Shown here piece after piece: positions 25,286-34,189 of a stretch of 48,782 nucleotides of DNA (positions within the stretch are counted from its first letter, which is position 1; each line of letters begins with the position of its first letter). The notes beneath the pieces were generated by a model that searched no databases, had not been told where the DNA came from, and saw only the letters and a program-made list of their open reading frames with translations. Position numbers and translations under genes: made by a program. The DNA comes from CAZNRY01 sp964575675. Its GTDB lineage: Bacteria > Eisenbacteria > RBG-16-71-46 > CAIMUX01 > VGJL01. Location of the stretch: NCBI GenBank assembly GCA_964575675.1, contig CAZNRY010000004.1:1-48782 (forward strand), read 5' to 3'.

Positions 25286-27775
25286 TTACCAGACCAGACC
25301 CTTCGCGTTCAGACACTGGCGCGCAGGCTCGTATCCTAGCCTGGCTGACCGCCGCCAGGACTCGATGGCTCCCCCGGGGTCGCCGCCTGAGTCCAACATC
25401 CGCCCCAGCTCGAAGCAGATCTCGGGATCCGGGGGACTCAAGACCGACGCGCGCCTCAGGAGTGCAATGGCCCGCGTGACATTGCCGGCCCGCTCGTTGG
25501 CGGCCGCAGCCTTGGCCAGGAGTTCCGGTCGCTCCGGGGCGAGCGAGACGGCCTTCTCCAGCATCCGGAGAGCCTTCTTCCCATCACCGACATCTGCGTA
25601 GACCACTCCAAGGTCCTCGAGAATCTCCGGCGACTCGGGCTTGAGGGCTCTGGCGCGTTCCAGCCAGTGGATCGCCTCACGCGAGTTGCCCAGTCCCCTG
25701 TAGTCGATCGCCCCAGCGGATCGGCCTTCCTGCTGGGCGATTTCAGCGAGATAGACATACGCCTTTGGATCGCCCGGGTCGGCCTTCAGGGCGCGGGTCC
25801 AGAAGACCGCGGCCTGGTCGACATTTCCCCCGCCTGAGTAGGTCCACCCCAGGGCATTCAGGGCATCCAGGTGCTGAGGATTCAGGCGGATCGCCTCGCT
25901 GAAGGCGGAGATGGCGTCATCGTCCTTCCCGTCTGCCGACAGAACCAGCCCCAAACGATAGTGTGCCTCCGCCACATCCGGACGGATCTCCGCGATCTCC
26001 TCCCAGGGTACGGGTTCGCTCCGCGCGGGCCGGGCCCGGTCGATGAGGGTGTCGTAGCGCCCCGTGTTCATCTTCACGATCTCGACAAGGCGCGGCCAGC
26101 TCCAGATTGGACCGCGGATGACGAGGCTCAGCTTCTCGCAGAACCTGGCGAGATTGGGATCCTCCAGCTGGTTCCTGCCGGTGAGGAGCGTTTTGAAATG
26201 GCCGTGCGGGATGTTTCTGAGGTAATGCCCCACCCGCCAACCCTGAGGATCCGTCGTCCCGATCAGACCCCGGAGGGCCTTGTCGTACAGGTCGTCGTGT
26301 CCGACCATCGGCATGCGCGACAGGAGCGCGTCGCCCAGTGCGTGGTAGTCCACGATGTGCACGGCCGGTCCCGCGAAGAAACCCGTCACACCGACGGCCC
26401 CTTCCGCGATCAACGGCGTCATCGCCTGCCGCGCGGTGCGGCCCGTCTGCGTCGCAGCGTGCGAGGGCTTCTCTCCCGTGGAGGAGTCGTTGAGCATCCC
26501 CGACATCCCGAAGTAGTAGCGCCGTTCGTCACAGATGCCGTGCCGATCCATCAGGTTCTCGGGAGCGGCGCCGAAGGTCCTCCCGCTCAGGATGCTCGGA
26601 TACGGGGTCGCGAGCCCGAGGGCCACAACGAGCACGGCGAGAACCGGGCGACCCCAACGGACGACGACCGTGTCCATCTGCATCAGGAGGACGACGGCCG
26701 TCAGGAACGGCGCGGAGAGGAATCGTCCGCTCATGAAGTCCCCCCCGATCTTGACCGCGTAGAGCAGGTACAGCGCGATTCCGGCGGCGACGGCGAGCTC
26801 GCGCTTCCGCCGGCGAACCGCCGAGGCGATCAAGGCGCTCCCGATGACCGCCAGCGTGACCGGGTCCACGCGGACCGAGTTCCACAGGTAGTAGAAACCG
26901 TGACGAATCATGGTGAACGAATCAATTCCCGTTCCGAGTTTGGCCAGCGCGGTATTGGGAAGAGGGAACCCGTAGTAGAGGACCGCGAACGCTTCCCAGA
27001 GGATGAACGGGAGGAAGCCTGAGGCGGCGATCCGCAATCCCCTCGCCCAACCGAATCTCCCCCTCTCTTCGAGGAGCGCGTAGATCAAGGCGGGCGCGAA
27101 GAGCAAGAATGTGTCCATTCGGTTGAGCGTCGCCAGGCCTGCGGAGACAGAGAGAATGAGAAGACGCCTCCCGCTCGGCGCCTCGTCCCTCAGCCGGATC
27201 AAGAACACCACGATCAACAGATGGGTCAGCGGGTTCTCCAAGCCGGATGTCGAGTAGTCCATGAAAGCTCGCGAAGCAAGCAACATGAGCGCGGCGAGGG
27301 CGGCGGCCCGGCCCGTGGCACGGGATCGGAAGACCATGAGCCCTACCGCGGCCAGGGAGATCGCCATCGAGAGGACGAGGATCGTGTAGAAGGCCTCCCG
27401 GGTCAGGAGATAGGCGACTGTCCCCGCGAGGAGCCAAAGGGGATGGGTGAAAGTCTGCACCCTTTCCGCGATATTCCAGCGCAGGCCGTACCCGTGAACG
27501 AAATTGTCGATGGTTCGGAGCGTGATGTAAGCGTCGTCGCACATCCAGGCAGTCCGGAGGACGACGACGCCGAACAGCGCGAGCAGGAGTCCTCGCAGCA
27601 GGAGAGATCCCTGGGTGCCGCGGATGCGCCCCAGCGGTGTCTGCCAAATCCCGGGGCGCTGAGTGGCCTCCCCAGGGCCGGGCAAGACGGAGGATGTCCG
27701 CGGATCCCCGCTAGTTGATCCCGGATCGGGATGAATCTCCGCACCTCCCGTCGATGATTCCAGGGTTCTCCCCAA
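25286..27775 (-). CDS. Polytopic membrane glycosyltransferase-like protein with TPR tail
   Basis: 829 residues. The start is a TTG at 27775, since an in-frame stop lies 12 bp upstream and no ATG occurs before the first helix. Residues 58-420 form about ten transmembrane helices. The first loop carries CDDAYITLRTIDN (Asp80/81), the acidic motif of GT-C enzymes that use lipid-linked sugars, followed by THPLW. This is closest in look to AftB/PMT-like transferases. Residues about 420-600 are an extracytoplasmic domain, and about 600-829 consist of at least six TPRs (for example AISAFSEAIRLNPQHLDALNALGWTY). It probably adds a sugar to an envelope glycan or protein. The fused TPR tail may bind the acceptor. 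Activity is inferred. Confidence 0.82.
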   Translation of the reverse strand: MGRTLESSTGGAEIHPDPGSTSGDPRTSSVLPGPGEATQRPGIWQTPLGRIRGTQGSLLLRGLLLALFGVVVLRTAWMCDDAYITLRTIDNFVHGYGLRWNIAERVQTFTHPLWLLAGTVAYLLTREAFYTILVLSMAISLAAVGLMVFRSRATGRAAALAALMLLASRAFMDYSTSGLENPLTHLLIVVFLIRLRDEAPSGRRLLILSVSAGLATLNRMDTFLLFAPALIYALLEERGRFGWARGLRIAASGFLPFILWEAFAVLYYGFPLPNTALAKLGTGIDSFTMIRHGFYYLWNSVRVDPVTLAVIGSALIASAVRRRKRELAVAAGIALYLLYAVKIGGDFMSGRFLSAPFLTAVVLLMQMDTVVVRWGRPVLAVLVVALGLATPYPSILSGRTFGAAPENLMDRHGICDERRYYFGMSGMLNDSSTGEKPSHAATQTGRTARQAMTPLIAEGAVGVTGFFAGPAVHIVDYHALGDALLSRMPMVGHDDLYDKALRGLIGTTDPQGWRVGHYLRNIPHGHFKTLLTGRNQLEDPNLARFCEKLSLVIRGPIWSWPRLVEIVKMNTGRYDTLIDRARPARSEPVPWEEIAEIRPDVAEAHYRLGLVLSADGKDDDAISAFSEAIRLNPQHLDALNALGWTYSGGGNVDQAAVFWTRALKADPGDPKAYVYLAEIAQQEGRSAGAIDYRGLGNSREAIHWLERARALKPESPEILEDLGVVYADVGDGKKALRMLEKAVSLAPERPELLAKAAAANERAGNVTRAIALLRRASVLSPPDPEICFELGRMLDSGGDPGGAIESWRRSARLGYEPARQCLNAKGLVW

Positions 27776-27920
27776 CGAACGAGCTCAATGGGTGACGGGG
27801 ACGGTAGCACACGCTCTCGGGCTGGACAAGGCGCGCCGGGCGTTGCTCCCGCAAACGGATTGGTAACCGGGCGAAGGGGCGGTAGTCTAGCCTTCAGCCG
27901 GCGGCGGTCCGCGCGAGCAG

Positions 27921-27973
27921 GCGCGCCCGCGAGGCCGGCGCCCGTTCGCTAAGCCGGTCCGAGCGGGATGCGC
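27921..27973. repeat. Dispersed GC-rich repeat, copy R1
   Basis: A 53-bp core running from GCGCGCCCGCGAGGCC to GAGCGGGATGCGC recurs, with a few changes, at 29783-29835 and 35508-35561. All three copies are intergenic. This copy lies upstream of the EttA gene. Confidence 0.6.
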
Positions 27974-28063
27974 TTGCGCGAGCGCGAGGCCGGCGCAGGT
28001 CAGTGTTTTCGGGTTCCATGAGCATCGCCGTGTAGACCAGGTTTATGCAAGACAGGGGGGTTT

Positions 28064-29743
28064 GTGGCGCAGCCGTTCATTTTCACGATGAAGCAGGTGG
28101 GCAAGGTCCATCCGCCGGACAAGGTGGTTCTGCGGGACATTTATCTCGCGTTCTACCACGGCGCCAAGATCGGCGTCCTCGGCGCAAACGGCGCCGGCAA
28201 GTCCTCGCTTCTGCGGATCATGGCCGGCGAGGACCCCGACCACCTAGGCGAAGCGACCCCGACCCCGGGGATCAAGATCGGATATCTCTCGCAGGAGCCC
28301 CAGCTCGACGCGACGAAGAACGTGAAGGAGAACATCGAAGAGGGGCTCGCCGAGACCCGCGGCCTGTTGGATCGGTTCGAAGCAATCAGCGCGCGCCTGG
28401 GCGAGCGGCTCGACCCCGACGAGATGGACAAGCTTCTCGCCGAGCAGGCCGAGCTCCAAGAGAAGATCGAGCACGCGGACGCCTGGGACCTGGATCGACA
28501 CGTCGAGATCGCGATGGATGCTCTTCGATGCCCCCCCAGCGAGGCTGATGTGACGACGCTCTCGGGCGGAGAGCGGCGCCGCGTCGCACTCTGTCGCGTC
28601 CTTCTCCAGAATCCCGATCTGCTCCTGCTGGACGAGCCGACGAACCACCTCGACGCCGAATCGGTGGCTTGGCTCGAGCGGCACCTTCAAGAATTTCCTG
28701 GAACGATCGTAGCGGTCACCCACGATCGCTACTTCCTCGACAATGTGGCCGGCTGGATCCTCGAGCTGGACCGGGGTCACGGGATCCCTTGGGAGGGAAA
28801 CTACTCCTCCTGGCTCGAGCAGAAGCACGAGCGCCTGCGCCACGAGGAGAAGGCGGAGACGAGGCGACAGAGGACCCTGGCACGCGAACTCGAATGGGTC
28901 CGTATGAGTCCCCGCGCCCGCCAGGCCAAGGGCAAGGCGCGTCTGCAGGCCTACGAGGACCTCCTCGCCCAGGACATCGAGAAGCGCCAGGAGGCCGCCG
29001 AGATCGTGATCCCACCCGGCCCGCGGTTGGGCGACGTCGTCGTCGTCGCGAAGGACGTCAAGAAGGGATTCGGAGACCGCCTCCTCTTCGAGGAGATGAC
29101 CTTCGCCCTCCCGCGCGGAGGGATCATCGGGGTAATCGGCCCCAACGGCGCCGGGAAGACGACCCTCTTCCGAATGATCACGGGCGCCGAGAAGCCGGAC
29201 GGAGGCGAGCTCATCGTCGGCGAGACCGTGGTGATCTCCTACGTCGATCAATCCCGCGATGCCCTCGATCCCAACCGGCTCCTCTGGGAAGAAATCGCCG
29301 ACGGGCAGGACAAGATCATGCTCGGCAAGCGCGAGGTCGCGTCACGGGCTTATGTCGCTACGTTCGGATTCAAGGGACCCGATCAGCAGAAGCGCGTCGG
29401 CGGCCTCTCGGGCGGGGAGCGCAATCGGGTCCACCTGGCGAAGCTCCTGCGATCGGGCGGAAACCTGCTCCTGCTCGACGAGCCGACGAACGACCTCGAT
29501 GTGGACACGCTTAGGGCCGTGGAGGATGCCCTCGTCGAGTTCGCGGGCTGCGCGGTTGTGATCTCGCACGATCGATGGTTCTTGGATCGCGTCGCGACGC
29601 ACATGCTCGCATTTGAGGAGGACGGACGGATCGTGTGGTTCGAGGGGAACTACCAGGACTATGAGGCCGACCGCCACAGACGATTGGGCGCCGCGGCCGA
29701 CCAGCCGCATCGCGTGAAGTACAAGAGGCTGACGAGGAGCTAG
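28064..29743 (+). CDS. ettA: Energy-dependent translational throttle protein EttA (ABC-F)
   Basis: 559 residues, GTG start at 28064 behind a G-rich ribosome-binding site. Two ABC domains are present with no membrane part: Walker A GANGAGKSS and GPNGAGKTT, signatures LSGGERRR and LSGGERNR, Walker B LLLLDEPTNHLD and LLLLDEPTNDLD. The inter-domain linker has the Arg-rich segment (KAETRRQRTLARELEWVRMSPRARQAKGKARL) typical of EttA, which reaches the ribosomal E site and gates the first peptide bond according to the ADP/ATP ratio. The length matches the family (about 555). The stop codon overlaps the left end of dispersed repeat R2. Confidence 0.95.
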   Translation: MAQPFIFTMKQVGKVHPPDKVVLRDIYLAFYHGAKIGVLGANGAGKSSLLRIMAGEDPDHLGEATPTPGIKIGYLSQEPQLDATKNVKENIEEGLAETRGLLDRFEAISARLGERLDPDEMDKLLAEQAELQEKIEHADAWDLDRHVEIAMDALRCPPSEADVTTLSGGERRRVALCRVLLQNPDLLLLDEPTNHLDAESVAWLERHLQEFPGTIVAVTHDRYFLDNVAGWILELDRGHGIPWEGNYSSWLEQKHERLRHEEKAETRRQRTLARELEWVRMSPRARQAKGKARLQAYEDLLAQDIEKRQEAAEIVIPPGPRLGDVVVVAKDVKKGFGDRLLFEEMTFALPRGGIIGVIGPNGAGKTTLFRMITGAEKPDGGELIVGETVVISYVDQSRDALDPNRLLWEEIADGQDKIMLGKREVASRAYVATFGFKGPDQQKRVGGLSGGERNRVHLAKLLRSGGNLLLLDEPTNDLDVDTLRAVEDALVEFAGCAVVISHDRWFLDRVATHMLAFEEDGRIVWFEGNYQDYEADRHRRLGAAADQPHRVKYKRLTRS

Positions 29744-29860
29744 CCCGGTTTGACGCATCGAGACCGAGCGGAGCGCGGGCCGGCGCGCCCGCGAGACCGG
29801 CGCCCTATTCGTTCAGCCGGCCGAGCGGGATGCGCCAGGCAAGCGCTCACGACGCTCCCG
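29740..29860. repeat. Dispersed GC-rich repeat, copy R2
   Basis: The core at 29783-29835 matches R1 and R3. The left end, CTAGCCCGGTTTGAC from 29740, matches the left end of R3 (CTAGACCGGTTTGAC), so the element starts exactly at the ettA stop codon (TAG 29741-29743). An internal CGCGGGC/GCCCGCG inverted repeat would form a stable hairpin and may end ettA transcription. The right end of R3 is not conserved here. Confidence 0.6.
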
Positions 29861-29885
29861 CATGAGCGTTCTGGTGCGCACCGCC

Positions 29886-30542
29886 CTACGGATAGAGCTG
29901 GAGCAACCCCATTCGATCGCCCGGACAGAGGGTCCAGTAGATCCGGCTGTCGAGGTGCTGCTCGAAGGACATCGTCTGCTTCAGCGTCGCGACATCGCCG
30001 AGCCCGCAGAAATGCCCGAATTCGTGGGTCAGGACGGACCGCAGGTCGTAGGAGCTCGGCGAACCGCCGATCGTGATCGGCCGCTCGCTCGAGATCACGA
30101 TGTCGACCTCCGTCTGGATCGTTCCCTGGATCCAGCAGTAGGTCACCCCCAATGCCGTCGGCTGTTCCGCGATCCTGCCGCTCGACAGGACGCTCTTGCC
30201 GTCCCGCGCGACCGTGCCCTGCACCGGCGTTCGATCGACCATGATCTGGAGCCGCGATCCCACGCCGTTCCAGACGGCTGCCGCTCCCTCCGCCTCGCCA
30301 CGCCACGATTCCGGAAAACTGGTAGAGAAACAGAACACGGGTTGCATGTTCGTCCACATCGTTCCGGTGAAGCCGTAGAGCGCGGTCTCCTCGCAGTCAT
30401 CGACGGTCCACCAATCCGGGGTGGGATTCTCGGTAACGGGCTGCGTGGATTTGTCCTCCGTGCATGACACGGAGAGGGTGGCGGCGGCGAGCAGAAAGAC
30501 GAGCAGAATGCGGATCGCCTGCGGAATCTCAATGCGGCTCAT
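29886..30542 (-). CDS. Matrixin-like zinc metalloprotease lipoprotein
   Basis: 218 residues from ATG 30542. The signal sequence ends in LSVSC (Cys27), a good lipobox, so the protein should be lipid-anchored. The metzincin zinc motif HEFGHFCGLGD occupies 173-183 (HExxHxxGxxD with catalytic Glu174), followed about 10 residues later by TMSF, which could supply the Met-turn. The fold upstream (AAAVWNGVG, DIVISSERPI) is as in matrixin/M10-like domains. The start overlaps the upstream gene by 4 bp (ATGA), so the two are translated together. It lacks an obvious propeptide cysteine switch. Substrates are unknown. Confidence 0.82.
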   Translation of the reverse strand: MSRIEIPQAIRILLVFLLAAATLSVSCTEDKSTQPVTENPTPDWWTVDDCEETALYGFTGTMWTNMQPVFCFSTSFPESWRGEAEGAAAVWNGVGSRLQIMVDRTPVQGTVARDGKSVLSSGRIAEQPTALGVTYCWIQGTIQTEVDIVISSERPITIGGSPSSYDLRSVLTHEFGHFCGLGDVATLKQTMSFEQHLDSRIYWTLCPGDRMGLLQLYP

Positions 30543-31123
30543 CGCGCGGCCGCCTTCCTGACATCCTGGATCATCGCCGCGATCTTCGGCACGGACAACC
30601 CGCCCTCGGATCCTGCCGGCGGCAGGAGAAACGCCCCGCGCGACCCCCCTAGGACGCATCGGTACCCCGGCAAATCTCCAACGAGGATAAGGTATCTCTC
30701 TCCGAATGTGAGGTTCGGAAAGTTCGAAACCCTGAGCGACGTATCGCCGACGGTTCCCCCTTCCGCCGTCAGGTCGAGAAATGAATCTGCATCCCCGTCG
30801 ACCACCCCCTCGACCCGAATCCGGTAGGTCGTGTAGATCATCGTGCGACCGGACGCCCAATGGGACTTCACCTCCATGGGCGTTCCAAGGACGACTGCAT
30901 CCGCGAGTGCCACCAGTTCCGCCGACGCCGACAGACTCTCGGCGATCGAGGGCCAGCAGGGCTGCGCTGCATTCCGCGCCGGGGACGTCGTTGGCTCGGT
31001 GGCCCCGGGCCCGGTGATCTTCTCTCCCTTCCCGATCGGCTCGTCGGATCGCCCGATGGCGGTCGAAACGACTAGGGAGAGGCAGAGCGTGGCGAAGGAA
31101 AGGGTCAAGACCGACCGGCGCAT
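30539..31123 (-). CDS. Secreted protein paired with the matrixin-like protease
   Basis: 194 residues from ATG 31123, with GAGGAG 6 nt upstream. A signal peptide (about 1-25) precedes a domain whose middle part reads ADAVVLGTP, IYTTYRIRVEGVVDG and GGTVGDTSLRVSNFPNLTFGERYLILVG. I recall this beta-rich pattern from uncharacterised proteins that sit next to matrixin-like proteases in Acidobacteria and related MAGs. The 4-bp overlap with the protease gene supports a joint function; an inhibitor, substrate or chaperone role is possible but unproven. No catalytic motif is visible. Confidence 0.72.
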   Translation of the reverse strand: MRRSVLTLSFATLCLSLVVSTAIGRSDEPIGKGEKITGPGATEPTTSPARNAAQPCWPSIAESLSASAELVALADAVVLGTPMEVKSHWASGRTMIYTTYRIRVEGVVDGDADSFLDLTAEGGTVGDTSLRVSNFPNLTFGERYLILVGDLPGYRCVLGGSRGAFLLPPAGSEGGLSVPKIAAMIQDVRKAAAR

Positions 31124-31229
31124 GGCATTCTCCTCGCGGCCGAGGGCCGCATCCTGGTCTAAATGCAACCGGCCATCATTCTACAGACGAGACGCGTCAA
31201 CCTCGACAACTAACTCCGTCCTTCCCGGG

Positions 31230-31300
31230 CGCGGCCAGATCGCCAACCTGCAGCGCGCCGGGTATTCCGGGTCAATCTCGCGGACCCGGGCAGTCCTGAC
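31230..31300. repeat. Degenerate dispersed repeat, copy A
   Basis: On the leftward strand GCGAGATTGACCCGGAATA, then GCAGGTTGGCGATCTGG, aligns with 35641-35690 (GGGAGATTGACGCGGAGTA, then GCAAGGTAGGATCGGG). I estimate about 70% identity over 50 bp by eye. Both copies can be read as REID-x-EY-like peptides, so they may be ends of the same decayed mobile gene. Confidence 0.4.
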
Positions 31301-31352
31301 GACCGTCCCGGTGCGCCAAGCGGTCCAGTCGCATCATCCAGATGTCGGGAGA

Positions 31353-32990
31353 CTACGCGTGCACCCCGGGCGCCTCGCGTCCCGTCTTCTGCACGTACTC
31401 CAGGTAGGTGCCCATGTAGACGTGCGGCCGGCGTTCCCCGTCCTCGCCGTACTCCAGCTCGAGGACGCGACTCCCGAGTCCCTTGAGGAAGGTGCGGTCG
31501 TGCGAAACGAAGAGCATCGTTCCCTCGAAGTCCTTCAGCGCCTCGACCAGCATTTCCTTCGTCTCGAGGTCGAGGTGATTCGTCGGTTCGTCGAGCACGA
31601 GGAAGTTCGGCGGATCGAGCAGCATCCGCGCCATCACGAGGCGCGACTTCTCGCCGCCCGAGAGTATGCGAATCGGCTTGTCGACGTCGCTGCCCGAGAA
31701 GTGAAACGCGCCCAGCAGGCCTCGAAGCACGCCCTGCGTCTCGTCCGGATAATCGTGCTGCATCTGCTCGAGAACGGTGAGCTGCGGATCGAGGAGATCG
31801 AGCGCTTGCTGGGAGAAGTAGCCCATCCTGAGGCTCGCCCCAAGGCGCACGGACCCCGCGTCGGGTTCCAGAGCGCCCGACACCATCTTCAGCAGGGTCG
31901 ACTTGCCGGCGCCGTTGCGGCCCACGACACACCAACGCTCCCGGCGGCGGATCGTGAGGTCGAAATCCTCATAGATGGAACGCGGGCCGTAAGCTTTCGA
32001 CACTCCCCTGAGCATCGCCACATCCTCGCCCGAACGCGGGGGTTGGCGGAAATCGAACCGGACAACCGCGCGCCGGCGGGGCGGCTCGATCTCCTCAATC
32101 TTGTCGAGCTTCTTCACCCGCGACTGCACCTGCGCGGCCTTGGCGGCATGCGCGGCGAAGCGCTCAATGAAACGCCGCTCCTTCGCGAACATCGCTTGCT
32201 GGCGCGCATAGGCCGCCTCGCGCTGGGTTTCCTGGATGGCGCGCTCGCGGGTATAGAAGTCGTAGTTCCCGCTCCAGCTCGCGAGCCCCCCGCCATCGAT
32301 CTCGACGATCCTCGAGACCGTGCGATTCATGAAATCGCGGTCGTGGCAGGTCATGAGCACGGCGGCAGGCGAGAGCCTGATGAACTCCTCGAGCCACAAG
32401 ATCGACTCGATGTCGAGGTGGTTCGTCGGCTCGTCCATGAGGAGGACGTCTGGCTTCATCAGGAGCACCTTTGCCATCGCGACGCGGGTCTTCCAGCCGC
32501 CGCTCAGCGCGCCCACGTCGCCCTCGATCTGATCGCGCTCGAAGCCGAGCCCGTGGAGCACCTCGTAAGCGCGCGCCTCGATTTCGTAACCGCCCCGGTG
32601 TTGGTACTCCCCCTCGACCTCGCCGTGGCGGTCGAGGAGCACGTCCATCTCATCCGACCGCCTGGGATCCGCCAGGGCGGCCTCGATCTCCTTCAGCTCG
32701 TGGTGGAGGTCGCCGAGACGGCCACTCCCCGCAATCGCCTCGTCGAGGACGCTCCTGCCCGCCATTCCCGCGGTGTCCTGCCGGAAGAAGCCGATCGTGG
32801 TCCGCTTCGGGATCGAGATCTCTCCCTCGTCGGGTTGCTCCTCCCCTACGATCAAACGGAAGAGCGTCGTCTTGCCCGCGCCGTTCGGGCCTACGAGCCC
32901 GATCTTCTCGCCGGTGTTGATCTGCATTGAGGCTTCGATGAAGAGGATCTGGCGACCGTACTGCTTCGAGATGTTGTTCAGTGTGATCAT
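31353..32990 (-). CDS. ABC-F family ATPase
   Basis: 545 residues from ATG 32990, soluble, with two ABC domains: Walker A GPNGAGKTT and GRNGAGKST, Walker B VLLMDEPTNHLD and FLVLDEPTNHLD. The first signature is LSGGWKTRVAMA, the second LSGGEKSRLVMA. The GGW version and the linker with KKLDKIEEIEPPRR place it in the YbiT/Uup-like part of ABC-F rather than with EttA. These proteins act on the ribosome or in ribosome assembly, not in transport. It ends near a degenerate repeat and is separated from the PEP-CTERM gene by a terminator. The exact subfamily is not resolved. Confidence 0.9.
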   Translation of the reverse strand: MITLNNISKQYGRQILFIEASMQINTGEKIGLVGPNGAGKTTLFRLIVGEEQPDEGEISIPKRTTIGFFRQDTAGMAGRSVLDEAIAGSGRLGDLHHELKEIEAALADPRRSDEMDVLLDRHGEVEGEYQHRGGYEIEARAYEVLHGLGFERDQIEGDVGALSGGWKTRVAMAKVLLMKPDVLLMDEPTNHLDIESILWLEEFIRLSPAAVLMTCHDRDFMNRTVSRIVEIDGGGLASWSGNYDFYTRERAIQETQREAAYARQQAMFAKERRFIERFAAHAAKAAQVQSRVKKLDKIEEIEPPRRRAVVRFDFRQPPRSGEDVAMLRGVSKAYGPRSIYEDFDLTIRRRERWCVVGRNGAGKSTLLKMVSGALEPDAGSVRLGASLRMGYFSQQALDLLDPQLTVLEQMQHDYPDETQGVLRGLLGAFHFSGSDVDKPIRILSGGEKSRLVMARMLLDPPNFLVLDEPTNHLDLETKEMLVEALKDFEGTMLFVSHDRTFLKGLGSRVLELEYGEDGERRPHVYMGTYLEYVQKTGREAPGVHA

Positions 32991-33059
32991 AGATTGCCGA
33001 GGATAGCAGATCGAAAGGGGGTGGGGAGCCGCGTGAGCGATCTCCTACCCGTCCGTAAT

Positions 33060-33091
33060 GAAAACCGGGATGGACTTGGCATCCATCCCGG
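33060..33091 (-). terminator. Intrinsic terminator of the PEP-CTERM gene
   Basis: Leftward strand: CCGGGATGGA, a 7-nt loop (TGCCAAG), then TCCATCCCGG followed by TTTTC. The stem is a perfect 10 bp, starting 29 bp after the stop codon. It isolates the PEP-CTERM gene from the downstream ABC-F gene. Confidence 0.9.
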
Positions 33092-33119
33092 AACGAGCTT
33101 CAGGAATCGAACGACGGCT

Positions 33120-33875
33120 TCAGACGGACCGGCGGCGCCGGGTCATGGCGGCGCCGATCAATCCACCGCCGAGGAGAAGGAGGGAGGCCGGCTCGGGGAT
33201 CGGAGCCACTGGATCGCCGTCCACGCGCGCCCACTCTTCGAATCCATCGTTGGTGGCGTACTCGCCGCCCGTCGCCCCGAACTGCGAAACGAGATACAGG
33301 TACTTGCTCTGATGCGGGCTGAGGAGACTGTAGGGCAGGTAGGCCAGCATGTCGCCAGAGCCGCTTCCGTGCTCGAGGCTGTAGTCGAGATAGACCTTGT
33401 TCCCCACACCCATGTCATAGAGCTGCGTCGCGAAAGTGTTGAGGTCGCTCAGGGTGTTGTAGGTCGCTGTCGGCGCAACGTAGATCTTCAGCTGGTCCAG
33501 GGAGAGGAGCGGGTGCGCCCCCGTCTGGTTGATGTCGAGCAAGAACCGCACGGACTGCACCCCGTTGAGGTCCGTAACACCGAACTCGCTGACGCGGATC
33601 GCATGGGTGAAGGGCCCCGACTTCTCATTCATCACATATGGACCGTCCGAGTTGACCCCGATCTCGGAGCCGCTCGCCTGTAGCCGAAGGAACGGATCGA
33701 TGACGCCCGTGCCGGTCGATTGGTCGTTGACCTGAACGAAATAGGCGCTGCCGATAATTCCGGAGGCCCCGCCTGTCGTCAGATCCAAGATGACGGCGGA
33801 TGCGGGGGCGGCTGACAGAATGACGGCGATGCCGGCGGCCAGGCCCAGTGCTGTGAATTTTGTCGATGATCTCAT
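33120..33875 (-). CDS. PEP-CTERM sorting-signal protein
   Basis: 251 residues from ATG 33875 with AGGAG about 10 nt upstream. A signal peptide (1-27, ending ASA) precedes a beta-rich Ser/Thr/Gly domain without recognisable family. The C-terminus has the full PEP-CTERM signal: IPEPAS, a hydrophobic helix (LLLLGGGLIGAAM) and a basic end (TRRRRSV). Such proteins are cut and anchored by an exosortase and are usually made by biofilm or exopolysaccharide producers. No exosortase gene lies in the window. The gene is monocistronic: a clear terminator follows it and a 314-bp gap precedes it. The glycosyltransferase upstream is a plausible but unproven functional neighbour. Confidence 0.9.
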   Translation of the reverse strand: MRSSTKFTALGLAAGIAVILSAAPASAVILDLTTGGASGIIGSAYFVQVNDQSTGTGVIDPFLRLQASGSEIGVNSDGPYVMNEKSGPFTHAIRVSEFGVTDLNGVQSVRFLLDINQTGAHPLLSLDQLKIYVAPTATYNTLSDLNTFATQLYDMGVGNKVYLDYSLEHGSGSGDMLAYLPYSLLSPHQSKYLYLVSQFGATGGEYATNDGFEEWARVDGDPVAPIPEPASLLLLGGGLIGAAMTRRRRSV

Positions 33876-34189
33876 TCTCTAGACTCCTGTTGGTCGGCCA
33901 CTCTGCGCCGGCCGCCTATCCGAGATTCCAACACCTAGTAAAGAATCTTACGCTGCGCATGCGGGTCGGTTCTAGATCTCCCTCCCTCGCTGCCTTGGTA
34001 GATATTGTAGCACAGCCATCGGCGGCACCGAGGGCACAAAATCGTCGATGACGCCGATCGTGGTCTTTACTCGACTGAGCGTGTAACACATTTCATTTCA
34101 ATAAGATAGGTTATTACAGTCGCTGCGGAAGCCAGAAAAGGAGGGGCCCCCGCCCGCCTGCAGACGATCCGCCCGTCGGGCCGGGCCGA
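33876..34189. other. Leader region of the PEP-CTERM gene
   Basis: A 314-bp gap with an AT-rich patch at 34085-34125, unusual for this GC-rich window. On the leftward strand TACAAT lies near 34015 and could be a -10 box, but no matching -35 box and no sigma54 site were found. No gene is seen here. Confidence 0.4.

Noticed and set aside
30843..32930. 695-codon rightward frame over the ABC-F gene
   Set aside because: Antisense shadow; the leftward strand has complete Walker and signature motifs.
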